Source: Diplolepis rosae (lineage: Eukaryota > Arthropoda > Insecta > Hymenoptera > Diplolepididae). From it: 64,000 nucleotides of DNA. The notes below the pieces were generated by a model. It searched no databases and had not been told where the DNA came from. It worked only from the letters and a program-made list of their open reading frames with translations. Within the stretch, counting starts at the first letter, position 1; each line of letters starts with the position of its first letter. Location: the NCBI GenBank assembly GCA_030998225.1, contig JAPYXD010000170.1:1488001-1552000 (forward strand), read 5' to 3'. Positions 13,967 to 26,358 of this stretch are shown piece by piece. The position numbers and the translations under genes were made by a program.

Positions 13967-15029
13967 CAGATTCGTAATGAGTGATCGCAGAAACCCTTAT
14001 AACCAAAATGTACCATTAAATTGCCTTTTTTTGTAAATTTAGAACGACATATTGGATCCGCCATTGTGAATTTTGAAAATCTGACTTCAGATTCGTAATC
14101 AGCTATCCCAAAAACCCCCATAACCAAAATTCAGCATTAAATTGCCTTTTTTTGAAAATTTTGACCGACAGATTGCATCCGCCATTTTGAGCTTTGAAAA
14201 TCTGACTTCAGATTCGTAATCAGCAATCCCAAAAACCCCTACAACCGAAATTCAGCATTAAATTGCCTTCTTTTGTAAATTTAGACCGAAATATTGGATC
14301 CGCCATTGTGAATTTTGAAAATCTGACTTCAAATTCGTAATCAGCGATCCCAAAAACCCCCATAACCGAAATTCAGCATTAAATTGCCTTTTTTTGAAAA
14401 TTTTGACCGACATATTGCATCCGCCATTTTGAGCTTTGAAAATCTGACTTCAGATTCGTAATCAGCAATCCCAAAAACCCCTATAACCGAAATTCAGCAT
14501 TAAATTGCCTTTTTTTGTAAATTTTGACCGCCATATTGGATCCGCCATTTTGAATTTTAGAAATCTGACTTCAGATTCGTAATCAGTGATCCCAAAAACC
14601 CATATAACCAATATTTAGCATCAATTTGCCTTTTTTTGTAAATTTTGCCCGCCATATTGGATCCGCCATCATGAATTTTGAAAATCTGACTCCAGATTCG
14701 TAATGAGCGATCGCAGAAACCCTTATAACCAAAATTTAACATTAAATTGCCTTTTTTTGTAAATTTTGAACGCCATATTGTATCCACCATCGTGAATTTT
14801 GAAAATCTGACCTCTGATTCGTAATGAGCGATCGCAGAAACCCTTATAACCAAAATTTAGCATTAAATTGCCTTTTTTTGTAAATTTAGACCGACACATT
14901 CTATCCGCAATTGTGAATTTTGAAAATCTGACTTCAGATTCGTAATCAGCGATCCCAAAAACCCCCATAACCGAAATTCAGCATTAAAATTCCTTTTTTT
15001 GTAAATTTTGACTGCCATATTGGATCCGC

Positions 15030-16240
15030 TATTGTGAATTTTGGAATTCTGACGTCAGATTCGTAATCAGCGATCCCAAAAACCCTTATAACCAATATTT
15101 CGCATCAATTTGCTCTTCTTTGTAAATTTTGACAGCCATATTTGATCCGCCATCGTGAATTTTGAAAATCTGACTTCAGATTCGTAATGAGCGATCGCAG
15201 AAACCCTTGTAACCAAAATTGAGCATTAAATTGCGTTCTTTTGTAAATTTAGACCGAAATATTGGATCCGCCATTGTGAATTTTGGAAATCTGACGTCAG
15301 ATTCGTAATCAGCGATCCCAAAAACCCCCATAACCGAAATTCAGCCTTTTTTTGAAAATTTTGACCGACATAGTGCATCCGCCATTGTGAATTTTGGAAG
15401 TCTGTCGTCAGATTCGTAATCAGCGATCCCAAAAACCCCTATAACCGAAATTCAGCATTAAAATGCCTTTTTTTGTAAATTTTGACCGCCATATTGGATC
15501 CGCCATTATGAATTTTGGAAATCTGACGTCAGATTCGTAATCAGCGATACCAAAAACCCCCATAACCGAAATTCAGCATTAAATTGCCTTTTTTTGAAAA
15601 TTTTGACCGACATATTGCATCCGCCATTTTGAGCTTTGAAAATCTGACTTCAGTTTCGTAATCAGTGATCCCAAAAACCCCTATAACCGAAATTCAGCAT
15701 TAAGTTGCCTTTTTTTGAAAATTTTGACCGACATATTGCATCCGCCATTTTGAGCTTTGAAAATCTGACTTCAGATTCGTAATCAGCGATCCCAAAAACC
15801 CCTATAACCGAAATTCAGCATTAAATTGCATTTTTTTGTAAATTTTGACCGCCATATTGGATCCGCCATCTTGAATTTTGAAAATCTGACTCCAGATTCG
15901 TAATGAGCGATCGCAGAAACCCTTATAACCAAAATTGAGCATTAAATTGCCTTCTTTTGTAAATTTAGACCGAAATATTGGATCCGCCATTGTGAATTTT
16001 GAAAATCTGACTTCAAATTTGTAATCAGCGATCCCAAAAACCCCCATAACCGAAATTCAGCATTAAATTGCCTTTTTTTGTAAATTTAGACCGAAATATT
16101 GGATCCGCCATTGTGAATTTTGAAAATCTGACTTCAAATTCGTAATCAGCGATCCCAAAAACCCCCATAACCGAAATTCAGCATTAAATTGCCTTCTTTT
16201 GTAAATTTAGACCGAAATATTGGATCCGCCATTGTGAATT
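15030..16240 (+). repeat. 10-monomer higher-order unit, copy 1
   Basis: The block repeats at 1210 bp (10 x 121), with markers TTTCGTAATCAGTG, GCATTAAGTTGCC, CCATCTTGAATTTTG and TTCAAATTTG. This copy is 10 bp shorter than its partner on its left side because of the deletion monomer at 15342. Confidence 0.8.
15342..15351 (+). repeat. 10-bp deletion junction, 111-bp monomer (copy 1)
   Basis: ATTAAATTGC is missing between CAGC and CTTTTTTTG, so the monomer is 111 bp. It is followed by the linked variant ATAGTGCATCC and GTCTGTCGTCAG. Confidence 0.88.
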
Positions 16241-17450
16241 TTGGAAATCTGACGTCAGATTCGTAATGAGCGATCCCAAAAACCCTTATAACCAATATTT
16301 CGCATCAATTTGCTCTTCTTTGTAAATTTTGACAGCCATATTTGATCCGCAATCGTGAATTTTGAAAATCTGACTTCAGATTCGTAATGAGCGATCGCAG
16401 AAACCCTTGTAACCAAAATTGAGCATTAAATTGCGTTCTTTTGTAAATTTAGACCGAAATATTGGATCCGCTATTGTGAATTTTGGAAATCTGACGTCAG
16501 ATTCGTAATCAGCGATCCCAAAAACCCCCATAACCGAAATTCAGCATTAAATTGCCTTTTTTTGAAAATTTTGACCGACATATTGCATCCGCCATTTTGA
16601 GCTTTGAAAATCTGACTTCAGATTCGTAATCAGCAATCCCAAAAACCCCTATAACCGAAATTCAGCATTAAAATGCCTTTTTTTGTAAATTTTGACCGCC
16701 ATATTGGATCCGCCATTATGAATTTTGGAAATCTGACGTCAGATTCGTAATCAGCGATCCCAAAAACCCCCATAACCGAAATTCAGCATTAAATTGCCTT
16801 TTTTTGAAAATTTTGACCGACATATTGCATCCGCCATTTTGAGCTTTGAAAATCTGACTTCAGTTTCGTAATCAGTGATCCCAAAAACCCCTATAACCGA
16901 AATTCAGCATTAAGTTGCCTTTTTTTGAAAATTTTGACCGACATATTGCATCCGCCATTTTGAGCTTTGAAAATCTGACTTCAGATTCGTAATCAGCTAT
17001 CCCAAAAACCCCTATAACCGAAATTCAGCATTAAATTGCATTTTTTTGTAAATTTTGACCGCCATATTGGATCCGCCATCTTGAATTTTGAAAATCTGAC
17101 TCCAGATTCGTAATGAGCGATCGCAGAAACCCTTATAACCAAAATTGAGCATTAAATTGCCTTCTTTTGTAAATTTAGACCGAAATATTGGATCCGCCAT
17201 TGTGAATTTTGAAAATCTGACTTCAAATTTGTAATCAGCGATCCCAAAAACCCCCATAACCGAAATTCAGCATTAAATTGCCTTTTTTTGTAAATTTAGA
17301 CCGAAATATTGGATCCGCCATTGTGAATTTTGAAAATCTGACTTCAAATTCGTAATCAGCGATCCCAAAAACCCCCATAACCGAAATTCAGCATTAAATT
17401 GCCTTCTTTTGTAAATTTAGACCGAAATATTGGATCCGCCATTGTGAATT
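16241..17450 (+). repeat. 10-monomer higher-order unit, copy 2
   Basis: Tandem partner of the preceding block with the same ordered markers. It has the full-length monomer where copy 1 has the 10-bp deletion, and ATAGTGCATCC is restored to ATATTGCATCC. Correspondence with copy 1 ends where this copy enters a run of near-identical TTCAAATTCG monomers. Confidence 0.8.
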
Positions 17451-17632
17451 TTGAAAATCTGACTTCAAATTCGTAATCAGCGATCCCAAAAACCCCCATA
17501 ACCGAAATTCAGCATTAAATTGCCTTCTTTTGTAAATTTAGACCGAAATATTGGATCCGCCATTGTGAATTTTGAAAATCTGACTTCAAATTCGTAATCA
17601 GCGATCCCAAAAACCCCCATAACCGAAATTCA
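17270..17632 (+). repeat. Locally homogenised run of three monomers
   Basis: Three consecutive units of exactly 121 bp are almost identical to each other (CCGAAATATTGG, TTCAAATTCG, CCCCCATAACC). Elsewhere adjacent monomers usually belong to different subtypes. This indicates recent single-monomer amplification rather than higher-order copying. Confidence 0.8.
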
Positions 17633-18915
17633 GCATTAAATTGCCTTTTTTTGAAAATTTTGACCGCCATATTGTATCCGCCATTATGAATTTTGGAAAT
17701 CTGACGTCAGATTCGTAATCAGCGATCCCAAAAACCCTTATAACCAATATTTCGCATCAATTTGCTCTTCTTTGTAAATTTTGACAGCCATATTTGATCC
17801 GCCATCGTGAATTTTGAAAATCTGACTTCAGATTCGTAATGAGCGATCGCAGAAACCCTTGTAACCAAAATTGAGCATTAAATTGCCTTCTTTTGTAAAT
17901 TGAGACCGACATATTGGATCCGCCATTGTGAATTTTGGAAATCTGACTTCAGATTCGTAATCAGTGATCCCAAAAACCCATATAACCAATATTTAGCATC
18001 AATTTGCCCTTTTTTGTAAATTTTGACCGCCATATTGGATCCGCCATTATGAATATTGGAAATCTGACGTCAGATTCGTAATCAGCGATCCCAAAAACCC
18101 TTATAACCAATATTTCGCATCAATTTGCTCTTCTTTGTAAATTTTGACAGCCATATTTGATCCGCCATCGTGAATTTTGAAAATCTGACTTCAGATTCGT
18201 AATGAGCGATCGCAGAAACCCTTGTAACCAAAATTGAGCATTAAATTGCCTTCTTTTGTAAATTTAGACCGAAATATTGTATCCGCCATTGTGAATTTTG
18301 GAAATCTGACGTCAGATTCGTAATCAGCGATCCCAAAAACCCCCATAACCGAAATTCAGCATTAAATTGCCTTTTTTTGAAAATTTTGACCGACATATTG
18401 CATCCGCCATTTTGAGCTTTGAAAATCTGACTTCAGTTTCGTAATCAGCGATACCAAAAACCCCCATAACCGAAATTCAGCATTAAATTGCCTTTTTTTG
18501 AAAATTTTGACCGACATATTGCATCCGCCATTTTGAGCTTTGAAAATCTGACTTCAGATTCGTAATCAGCGATCCCAAAAACCCCTATAACCGAAATTCA
18601 GCATTAAATTGCATTTTTTAGTAAATTTTGACCTACATATTGGATCCGCCATTGTGAATTTTGGAAATCTGACCTCAGATTCGTAATCAGTGATCCCAAA
18701 AACCCATATAACCAATATTTAGCATCAATTTGCCCTTTTTTGTAAATTTTGACCGCCATATTGGATCCGCCATCTTGAATTTTGAAAATCTGACTCCAGA
18801 TTCGTAATGAGCGATCGCAGAAACCCTTATAACCAAAATTTAACATTAAATTGCCTTTTTTTGTAAATTTTGAACGCCATATTGGATCCACCATTGTGAA
18901 TTTTGAAAATCTGAC

Positions 18916-18939
18916 CATTTTGAGCTTTGAAAATCTGAC
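18916..18939 (+). repeat. 24-bp insertion, 145-bp chimeric monomer (copy 5)
   Basis: Same junction, preceded by CCACCATTGTG rather than the CCACCATCGTG of most copies. It is followed by a GCATTTAATT monomer, a variant shared with the copy at 23780. Confidence 0.9.
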
Positions 18940-19977
18940 TTCAGTTTCGTAATCAGCGATCCCAAAAACCCCTATAACCGAAATTCAGCATTTAATTGCC
19001 TTTTTTTGAAAATTTTGACCGACATATTGCATCCGCCATTTTGAGCTTTGAAAATCTGACTTCAGATTCGTAATCAGCGATCCCAAAAACCCCTATAACC
19101 GAAATTCAGCATTAAATGGCCTTTTTTTGTAAATTTTGACCGCCATGTTGGATCCGCCATTATGAATTTTGGAAATCTGACGTCAGATTCGTAATCAGCG
19201 ATACCAAAAACCCCCATAACCGAAATTCAGCATTAAATTGCCTTTTTTTGAAAATTTTGACCGACATATTGCATCCGCCATTTTGAGCTTTGAAAATCTG
19301 ACTTCAGATTCGTAATCAGCGATACCAAAAACCCCCATAACCGAAATTCAGCATTAAATTGCATTTTTTTGTAAATTTTGACCGCCATATTGGATCCGCC
19401 ATTGTGAATTTTGGAAATCTGACGTCAGATTCGTAATGAGCGATCCCAAAAACCCTTATAACCAATATTTCGCATCAATTTGCTCTTCTTTATAAATTTT
19501 GACAGCCATATTTGATCCGCCATCGTGAATTTTGAAAATCTGACTTCAGATTCGTAATGAGTGATCGCAGAAACCCTTATAAGCAAAATGTACCATTAAA
19601 TTGCCTTTTTTTGTAAATTTAGAACGACATATTGGATCCGCCATTGTGAATTTTGAAAATCTGACGTCAGATTCGTAATCAGCGATACCAAAAACCCCCA
19701 TAACCGAAATTCAGCATTTGATTGCCTTTTTTTGAAAATTTTGACCGACATATTGCATCCGCCATGTTGAGCTTTGAAAATCTGACTTCAGATTCGTAAT
19801 CAGCGATCCCAAAAACCCCTATAACCGAAATTCAGCATTAAATTGCATTTTTTTGTAAATTTTGACCGCCATATTGGATCCGCCATTGTGAATTTTGGAA
19901 ATCTGACGTCAGATTCGTAATCAGCGATCCCAAAAACCCTTATAACCAATATTTCGCATCAATTTGCTCTTCTTTAT

Positions 19978-20340
19978 AAATTTTGACAGCCATATTTGAT
20001 CCGCCATCGTGAATTTTGAAAATCTGACTTCAGATTCGTAATGAGTGATCGCAGAAACCCTTATAACCAAAATGTACCATTAAATTGCCTTTTTTTGTAA
20101 ATTTTGACCGCCATATTGGATCCGCCATCATGAATTTTGAAAATCTGACTCCAGATTCATAATGAGCGATCGTAGAAACCCTTATAACCAAAATTTAACA
20201 TTAAATTGCCTTTTTTTGTAAATTTTGAACGCCATATTGGATCCACCATCGTGAATTTTGAAAATCTGACCTCTGATTCGTAATGAGCGATCGCAGAAAC
20301 CCTTATAACCAAAATTTAGCATTAAATTGCCTTTTTTTGT
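19978..20340 (+). repeat. 363-bp (three-monomer) tandem duplication, unit 1
   Basis: From AAATTTTGACAGCC through ATTCATAATGAGCGATCG, the sequence repeats at an offset of exactly 363 bp. The rare markers ATTCATAATG and GATCGTAGAAACC occur in both units. Confidence 0.8.
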
Positions 20341-20703
20341 AAATTTTGACAGCCATATTTGATCCGCCATCGTGAATTTTGAAAATCTGACTTCAGATTC
20401 GTAATGAGTGATCGCAGAAACCCTTATAACCAAAATGTACCATTAAATTGCCTTTTTTTGTAAATTTTGACCGCCATATTGGATCCGCCATCATGAATTT
20501 TGAAAATCTGACTCCAGATTCATAATGAGCGATCGTAGAAACCCTTATAACCAAAATTTAACATTAAATTGCTTTTTTTTGTAAATTTTGAACGCCATAT
20601 TGGATCCACCATCGTGAATTTTGAAAATCTGACTGCAGATTCGTAATGAGCGATCGCAGAAACCCTTGTAACCAAAATTGAGCATTAAATTGCCTTCTTT
20701 TTG
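20341..20703 (+). repeat. 363-bp tandem duplication, unit 2
   Basis: Second unit of the three-monomer duplication, with one visible change (GCTTTTTTTT for GCCTTTTTTT). It then diverges into a TTCTTTTTG monomer. Confidence 0.8.
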
Positions 20704-20803
20704 TAAATTTAGACCGAAATATTGGATCCGCCATTGTGAATTTTGAAAATCTGACTTCAAATTTGTAATCAGCGATCCCAAAAACCCCCATAACCGAAAT
20801 TCA

Positions 20804-21166
20804 GCATTAAATTGCCTTTTTTTGTAAATTTAGACCGAAATATTGGATCCGCCATTGTGAATTTTGAAAATCTGACTTCAAATTCGTAATCAGCGATCCC
20901 AAAAACCCCCATAACCGAAATTCAGCATTAAATTGCCTTCTTTTGTAAATTTAGACCGAAATATTGGATCCGCCATTGTGAATTTTGAAAATCTGACTTC
21001 AAATTCGTAATCAGCGATCCCAAAAACCCCCATAACCGAAATTCAGCATTAAATTGCCTTCTTTTGTAAATTTAGACCGAAATATTGGATCCGCCATTGT
21101 GAATTTTGAAAATCTGACTTCAAATTCGTAATCAGCGATCCCAAAAAACCCAATAACCGAAATTCA
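20804..21166 (+). repeat. Locally homogenised run of three monomers, second instance
   Basis: The same three-unit run as at 17270 lies 3534 bp downstream, and the flanking ATTGTATCC monomer also recurs (17671 and 21204). The run was therefore copied as part of a larger block. This copy has a private CCCAAAAAACCCAATAACC near its right end. Confidence 0.8.
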
Positions 21167-21203
21167 GCATTAAATTGCCTTTTTTTGAAAATTTTGACCG
21201 CCA

Positions 21204-22413
21204 TATTGTATCCGCCATTATGAATTTTGGAAATCTGACGTCAGATTCGTAATCAGCGATCCCAAAAACCCTTATAACCAATATTTCGCATCAATTTGCT
21301 CTTCTTTGTAAATTTTGACAGCCATATTTGATCCGCCATCGTGAATTTTGAAAATCTGACTTCAGATTCGTAATCAGCGATCGCAGAAACCCGGGTAACC
21401 AAAATTGAGCATTAAATTGCCTTCTTTTGTAAATTGAGACCGACATATTGGATCCGCCATTGTGAATTTTGGAAATCTGACTTCAGATTCGTAATCAGTG
21501 ATCCCAAAAACCCATATAACCAATATTTAGCATCAATTTGCCCTTTTTTGTAAATTTTGACCGCCATATTGGATCCGCCATTATGAATATTGGAAATCTG
21601 ACGTCAGATTCGTAATCAGCGATCCCAAAAACCCTTATAACCAATATTTCGCATCAATTTGCTCTTCTTTGTAAATTTTGACAGCCATATTTGATCCGCC
21701 ATCGTGAATTTTGAAAATCTGACTTCAGATTCGTAATGAGCGATCGCAGAAACCCTTGTAACCAAAATTGAGCATTAAATTGCCTTCTTTTGTAAATTTA
21801 GACCTAAATATTGTATCCGCCATTGTGAATTTTGGAAATCTGACGTCAGATTCGTAATCAGCGATCCCAAAAACCCCCATAACCGAAATTCAGCATTAAA
21901 TTGCCTTTTTTTGAAAATTTTGACCGACATATTGCATCCGCCATTTTGAGCTTTGAAAATCTGACTTCAGTTTCGTAATCAGCGATCCCAAAAACCCCTA
22001 TAACCGAAATTCAGCATTAAATTGCCTTTTTTTGTAAATTTTGACCGCCATATTGGATCCCCCATTATGAATTTTGGAAATCTGACGTCAGATTCGTAAT
22101 CAGCGATACCAAAAACCCCCATAACCGAAATTCAGCATTAAATTGCCTTTTTTTGAAAATTTTGACCGACATATTGCATCCGCCATTTTGAGCTTTGAAA
22201 ATCTGACTTCAGATTCGTAATCAGCGATCCCAAAAACCCCTATAACCGAAATTCAGCATTAAATTGCATTTTTTAGTAAATTTTGACCTACATATTGGAT
22301 CCGCCATTGTGAATTTTGGAAATCTGACTTCAGATTCGTAATCAGTGATCCCAAAAACCCCCATAACCGAAATTCAGCATTAAATTGCCTTTTTTTGAAA
22401 ATTTTGACCGCCA
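21204..22413 (+). repeat. 10-monomer unit with ATTGTATCC and GAATATTGG markers, copy 1
   Basis: It starts at the ATTGTATCCGCC monomer and repeats 1210 bp downstream. The markers in order are ATTGTATCC, AAATTGAGACCGAC, ATTATGAATATTGG, TTTAGTAAATTTTGACC and a GTATCC monomer. A dispersed relative starts at 17671. Confidence 0.8.
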
Positions 22414-23623
22414 TATTGTATCCGCCATTATGAATTTTGGAAATCTGACGTCAGATTCGTAATCAGCGATCCCAAAAACCCTTATAACCAATATTTCGCA
22501 TCAATTTGCTCTTCTTTGTAAATTTTGACAGCCATATTTGATCCGCCATCGTGAATTTTGAAAATCTGACTCCAGATTCGTAATGAGCGATCGCAGAAAC
22601 CCTTGTAACCAAAATTGAGCATTAAATTGCCTTCTTTTATAATTGAGACCGACATATTGGATCCGCCATTGTGAATTTTGGAAATCTGACTTCAGATTCG
22701 TAATCAGTGATCCCAAAAACCCATATAACCAATATTTAGCATCAATTTGCCCTTTTTTGTAAATTTTGACCGCCATATTGGATCCGCCATTATGAATATT
22801 GGAAATCTGACGTCAGATTCGTAATCAGCGATCCCAAAAACCCTTATAACCAATATTTCGCATCAATTTGCTCTTCTTTGTAAATTTTGACAGCCATATT
22901 TGATCCGCCATCGTGAATTTTGAAAATCTGACTACAGATTCGTAATGAGCGATCGCAGAAACCCTTGTAACCAAAATTGAGCATTAAATTGCCTTCTTTT
23001 GTAAATTTAGACCGAAATATTGTATCCGCCATTGTGAATTTTGGAAATCTGACGTCAGATTCGTAATCAGCGATCCCAAAAACCCCCATAACCGAAATTC
23101 AGCATTAAATTGCCTTTTTTTGAAAATTTTGACCGACATATTGCATCCGCCATTTTGAGCTTTGAAAATCTGACTTCAGTTTCGTAATCAGCGATCCCAA
23201 AAACCCCTATAACCGAAATTCAGCATTAAAATGCCTTTTTTTGTAAATTTTGACCGCCATATTGGATCCGCCATTATGAATTTTGGAAATCTGACGTCAG
23301 ATTCGTAATCAGCGATACCAAAAACCCCCATAACCGAAATTCAGCATTAAATTGCCTTTTTTTGAAAATTTTGACCGACATATTGCATCCGCCATTTTGA
23401 GCTTTGAAAATCTGACTTCAGATTCGTAATCAGCGATCCCAAAAACCCCTATAACCGAAATTCAGCATTAAATTGCATTTTTTAGTAAATTTTGACCTAC
23501 ATATTGGATCCGCCATTGTGAATTTTGGAAATCTGACTTCAGATTCGTAATCAGTGATCCCAAAAACCCATATAACCAATATTTAGCATCAATTTGCCCT
23601 TATTTGTAAATTTTGACCGCCAT
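22414..23623 (+). repeat. 10-monomer unit with ATTGTATCC and GAATATTGG markers, copy 2
   Basis: Tandem partner with the same marker order. Private differences include TTTTATAATTGAGACC (one base shorter) and CTTATTTG near the right end. Confidence 0.8.
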
Positions 23624-23779
23624 ATTGGATCCGCCATCTTGAATTTTGAAAATCTGACTCCAGATTCGTAATGAGCGATCGCAGAAACCCTTATAACCAA
23701 AATTCAGCATTAAATTGACTTTTTTTGTAAATTTTGACCGCCATATTGGATCCGCCATTGTGAATTTTGGAAATCTGAC

Positions 23780-23803
23780 CATTTTGAGCTTTGAAAATCT
23801 GAC
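23780..23803 (+). repeat. 24-bp insertion, 145-bp chimeric monomer (copy 6)
   Basis: Same junction, but the upstream arm is a GGATCCGCC/GGAAATC monomer instead of the CCACCATCG type. The left partner therefore differs from the other copies. It is followed by GCATTTAATT, as at 18916. Confidence 0.9.
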
Positions 23804-25421
23804 TTCAGTTTCGTAATCAGCGATCCCAAAAACCCCTATAACCGAAATTCAGCATTTAATTGCCTTTTTTTGAAAATTTTGACCGACATATTGCATCCGC
23901 CATTTTGAGCTTTGAAAATCTGACTTCAGATTCGTAATCAGCGATCCCAAAAACCCCCATAACCGAAATTCAGCATTAAATTGCATTTTTTTGTAAATTT
24001 TGACCGCCATATTGGATCCGCCATTGTGAATTTTGGAAATCTGACGTCAGATTCGTAATGAGCGATCCCAAAAACCCTTATAACCAATATTTCGCATCAA
24101 TTTGCTCTTCTTTATAAATTTTGACAGCCATATTTGATCCGCCATCGTGAATTTTGAAAATCTGACTTCAGATTCGTAATGAGTGATCGCAGAAACCCTT
24201 ATAAGCAAAATGTACCATTAAATTGCCTTTTTTTGTAAATTTAGAACGACATATTGGATCCGCCATTGTGAATTTTGAAAATCTGACGTCAGATTCGTAA
24301 TCAGCGATACCAAAAACCCCCATAACCGAAATTCAGCATTAGATTGCCTTTTTTTGAAAATTTTGACCGACATATTGCATCCGCCATTTTGAGCTTTGAA
24401 AATCTGACTTCAGATTCGTAATCAGCGATCCCAAAAACCCCTATAACCGAAATTCAGCATTAAATTGCATTTTTTTGTAAATTTTGACCGCCATATTGGA
24501 TCCGCCATTGTGAATTTTGGAAATCTGACGTCAGATTCGTAATCAGCGATCCCAAAAACCCTTATAACCAATATTTCGCATCAATTTGCTCTTCTTTATA
24601 AATTTTGACAGCCATATTTGATCCGCCATCGTGAATTTTGAAAATCTGACTTCAGATTCGTAATGAGTGATCGCAGAAACCCTTATAACCAAAATGTACC
24701 ATTAAATTGCCTTTTTTTGTAAATTTTGACCGCCATATTGGATCCGCCATCATGAATTTTGAAAATCTGACTCCAGATTCATAATGAGCGATCGTAGAAA
24801 CCCTTATAACCAAAATTTAACATTAAATTGCATTTTTTTGTAAATTTTGAACGCCATATTGTATCCACCATCGTGAATTTTGAAAATCTGACCTCAGATT
24901 CGTAATGAGCGATCGCAGAAACCCTTATAACCAAAATTTAGCATTAAATTGCCTTTTTTTGTAAATTTAGACCGACACATTGTATCCGCAATTGTGAATT
25001 TTGAAAATCTGACTTCAGATTCGTAATCAGCGATCCCAAAAACCCCATAACCGAAATTCAGCATTAAAATTCCTTTTTTTGTAAATTTTAACCGCCATAT
25101 TGGATCCGCTATTGTGAATTTTGGAACTCTGACGTCAGATGCGTAATCAGCGATCCCAAAAACCCTTATAACCAATATTTCGCATCAATTTGCTCTTCTT
25201 TGTAAATTTTGACAGCCATATTTGATCCGCCATCGTGAATTTTGAAAATCTGACTTCAGATTCGTAATGAGCGATCGCAGAAACCCTTGTAACCAAAATT
25301 GAGCATTAAATTGCCATCTATTGTAAATTTAGACCTAAATATTGGATCCGCCATTGTGAATTTTGGAAATCTGACGTCAGATTCGTAATCAGCGATCCCA
25401 AAAACCCCCATAACCGAAATT

Positions 25422-25431
25422 CAGCCTTTTT
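25422..25431 (+). repeat. 10-bp deletion junction, 111-bp monomer (copy 2)
   Basis: Same junction, with a private G (TTTTTTGGAAAATT) after the T-tract. ATAGTGCATCC follows, but with GAGCTTTGG downstream rather than GAATTTTGG. Confidence 0.88.
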
Positions 25432-26334
25432 TGGAAAATTTTGACCGACATAGTGCATCCGCCATTTTGAGCTTTGGAAATCTGACTTCAGATTCGTAAT
25501 CAGCAATCCCAAAAACCCCTATAACCGAAATTCAGCATTAAAATGCCCTTTTTTGTAAATTTTGACCGCCATATTGGATCCGCCATTATGAATTTTGGAA
25601 ATCTGACGTCAGATTCGTAATCAGCGATCCCAAAAACCCCCATAACCGAAATTCAGCATTAAATTGCCTTTTTTGGAAAATTCTGACCGACATATTGCAT
25701 CCGCCATTTTGAGCTTTGAAAATCTGACTTCAGTTTCGTAATCAGCGATCCCAAGAACCCCTATAACCGAAATTCAGCATTAAATTGCCTTTTTTTTCTA
25801 AATTTTGACCGCCATATTGGATCCCCCATTATGAATTTTGGAAATCTGACGTCAGATTCGTAATCAACGATACCAAAAACCCCCATAACCGAAATTCAGC
25901 ATTAAATTGCCTTTTTTTGAAAATTTTGACCGACATATTGCATCCGCCATTTTGAGCTTTGAAAATCTGACTTCAGATTCGTAATCAGCAATCCCAAAAA
26001 CCCCTATAACCGAAATTCAGCATTAAATTGCATTTTTTAGTAAATTTTGACCTACATATTGGATCCGCCATTGTGAATTTTGGAAATCTGGCTTCAGATT
26101 CGTAATCAGTGATCCCAAAAACCCATATAACCAATATTTAGCATCAATTTGCCCTTTTTTGTAAATTTTGACCGCCATATTGGATCCGCCATCATGAATT
26201 TTGAAAATCTGACTCCAGATTCGTAATGAGCGATCGCAGAAACCCTTATAACCAAAATTTAACATTAAATTGCCTTTTTTTGTAAATTTTGAACGCCATA
26301 TTGGATCCACCATCGTGAATTTTGAAAATCTGAC

Positions 26335-26358
26335 CATTTTGAGATTTGAAAATCTGAC
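26335..26358 (+). repeat. 24-bp insertion, 145-bp chimeric monomer (copy 7)
   Basis: Same junction with a private change, GAGATTTG for GAGCTTTG, shared only with the copy 2796 bp downstream. It belongs to the 23-monomer unit. Confidence 0.9.

Noticed and set aside
26023..26337. Family of similar 77-104 codon minus-strand frames as a repeated protein family
   Set aside because: Their similarity is exactly that of the underlying satellite, and the three recurring peptide patterns are the three phases of the same monomer.
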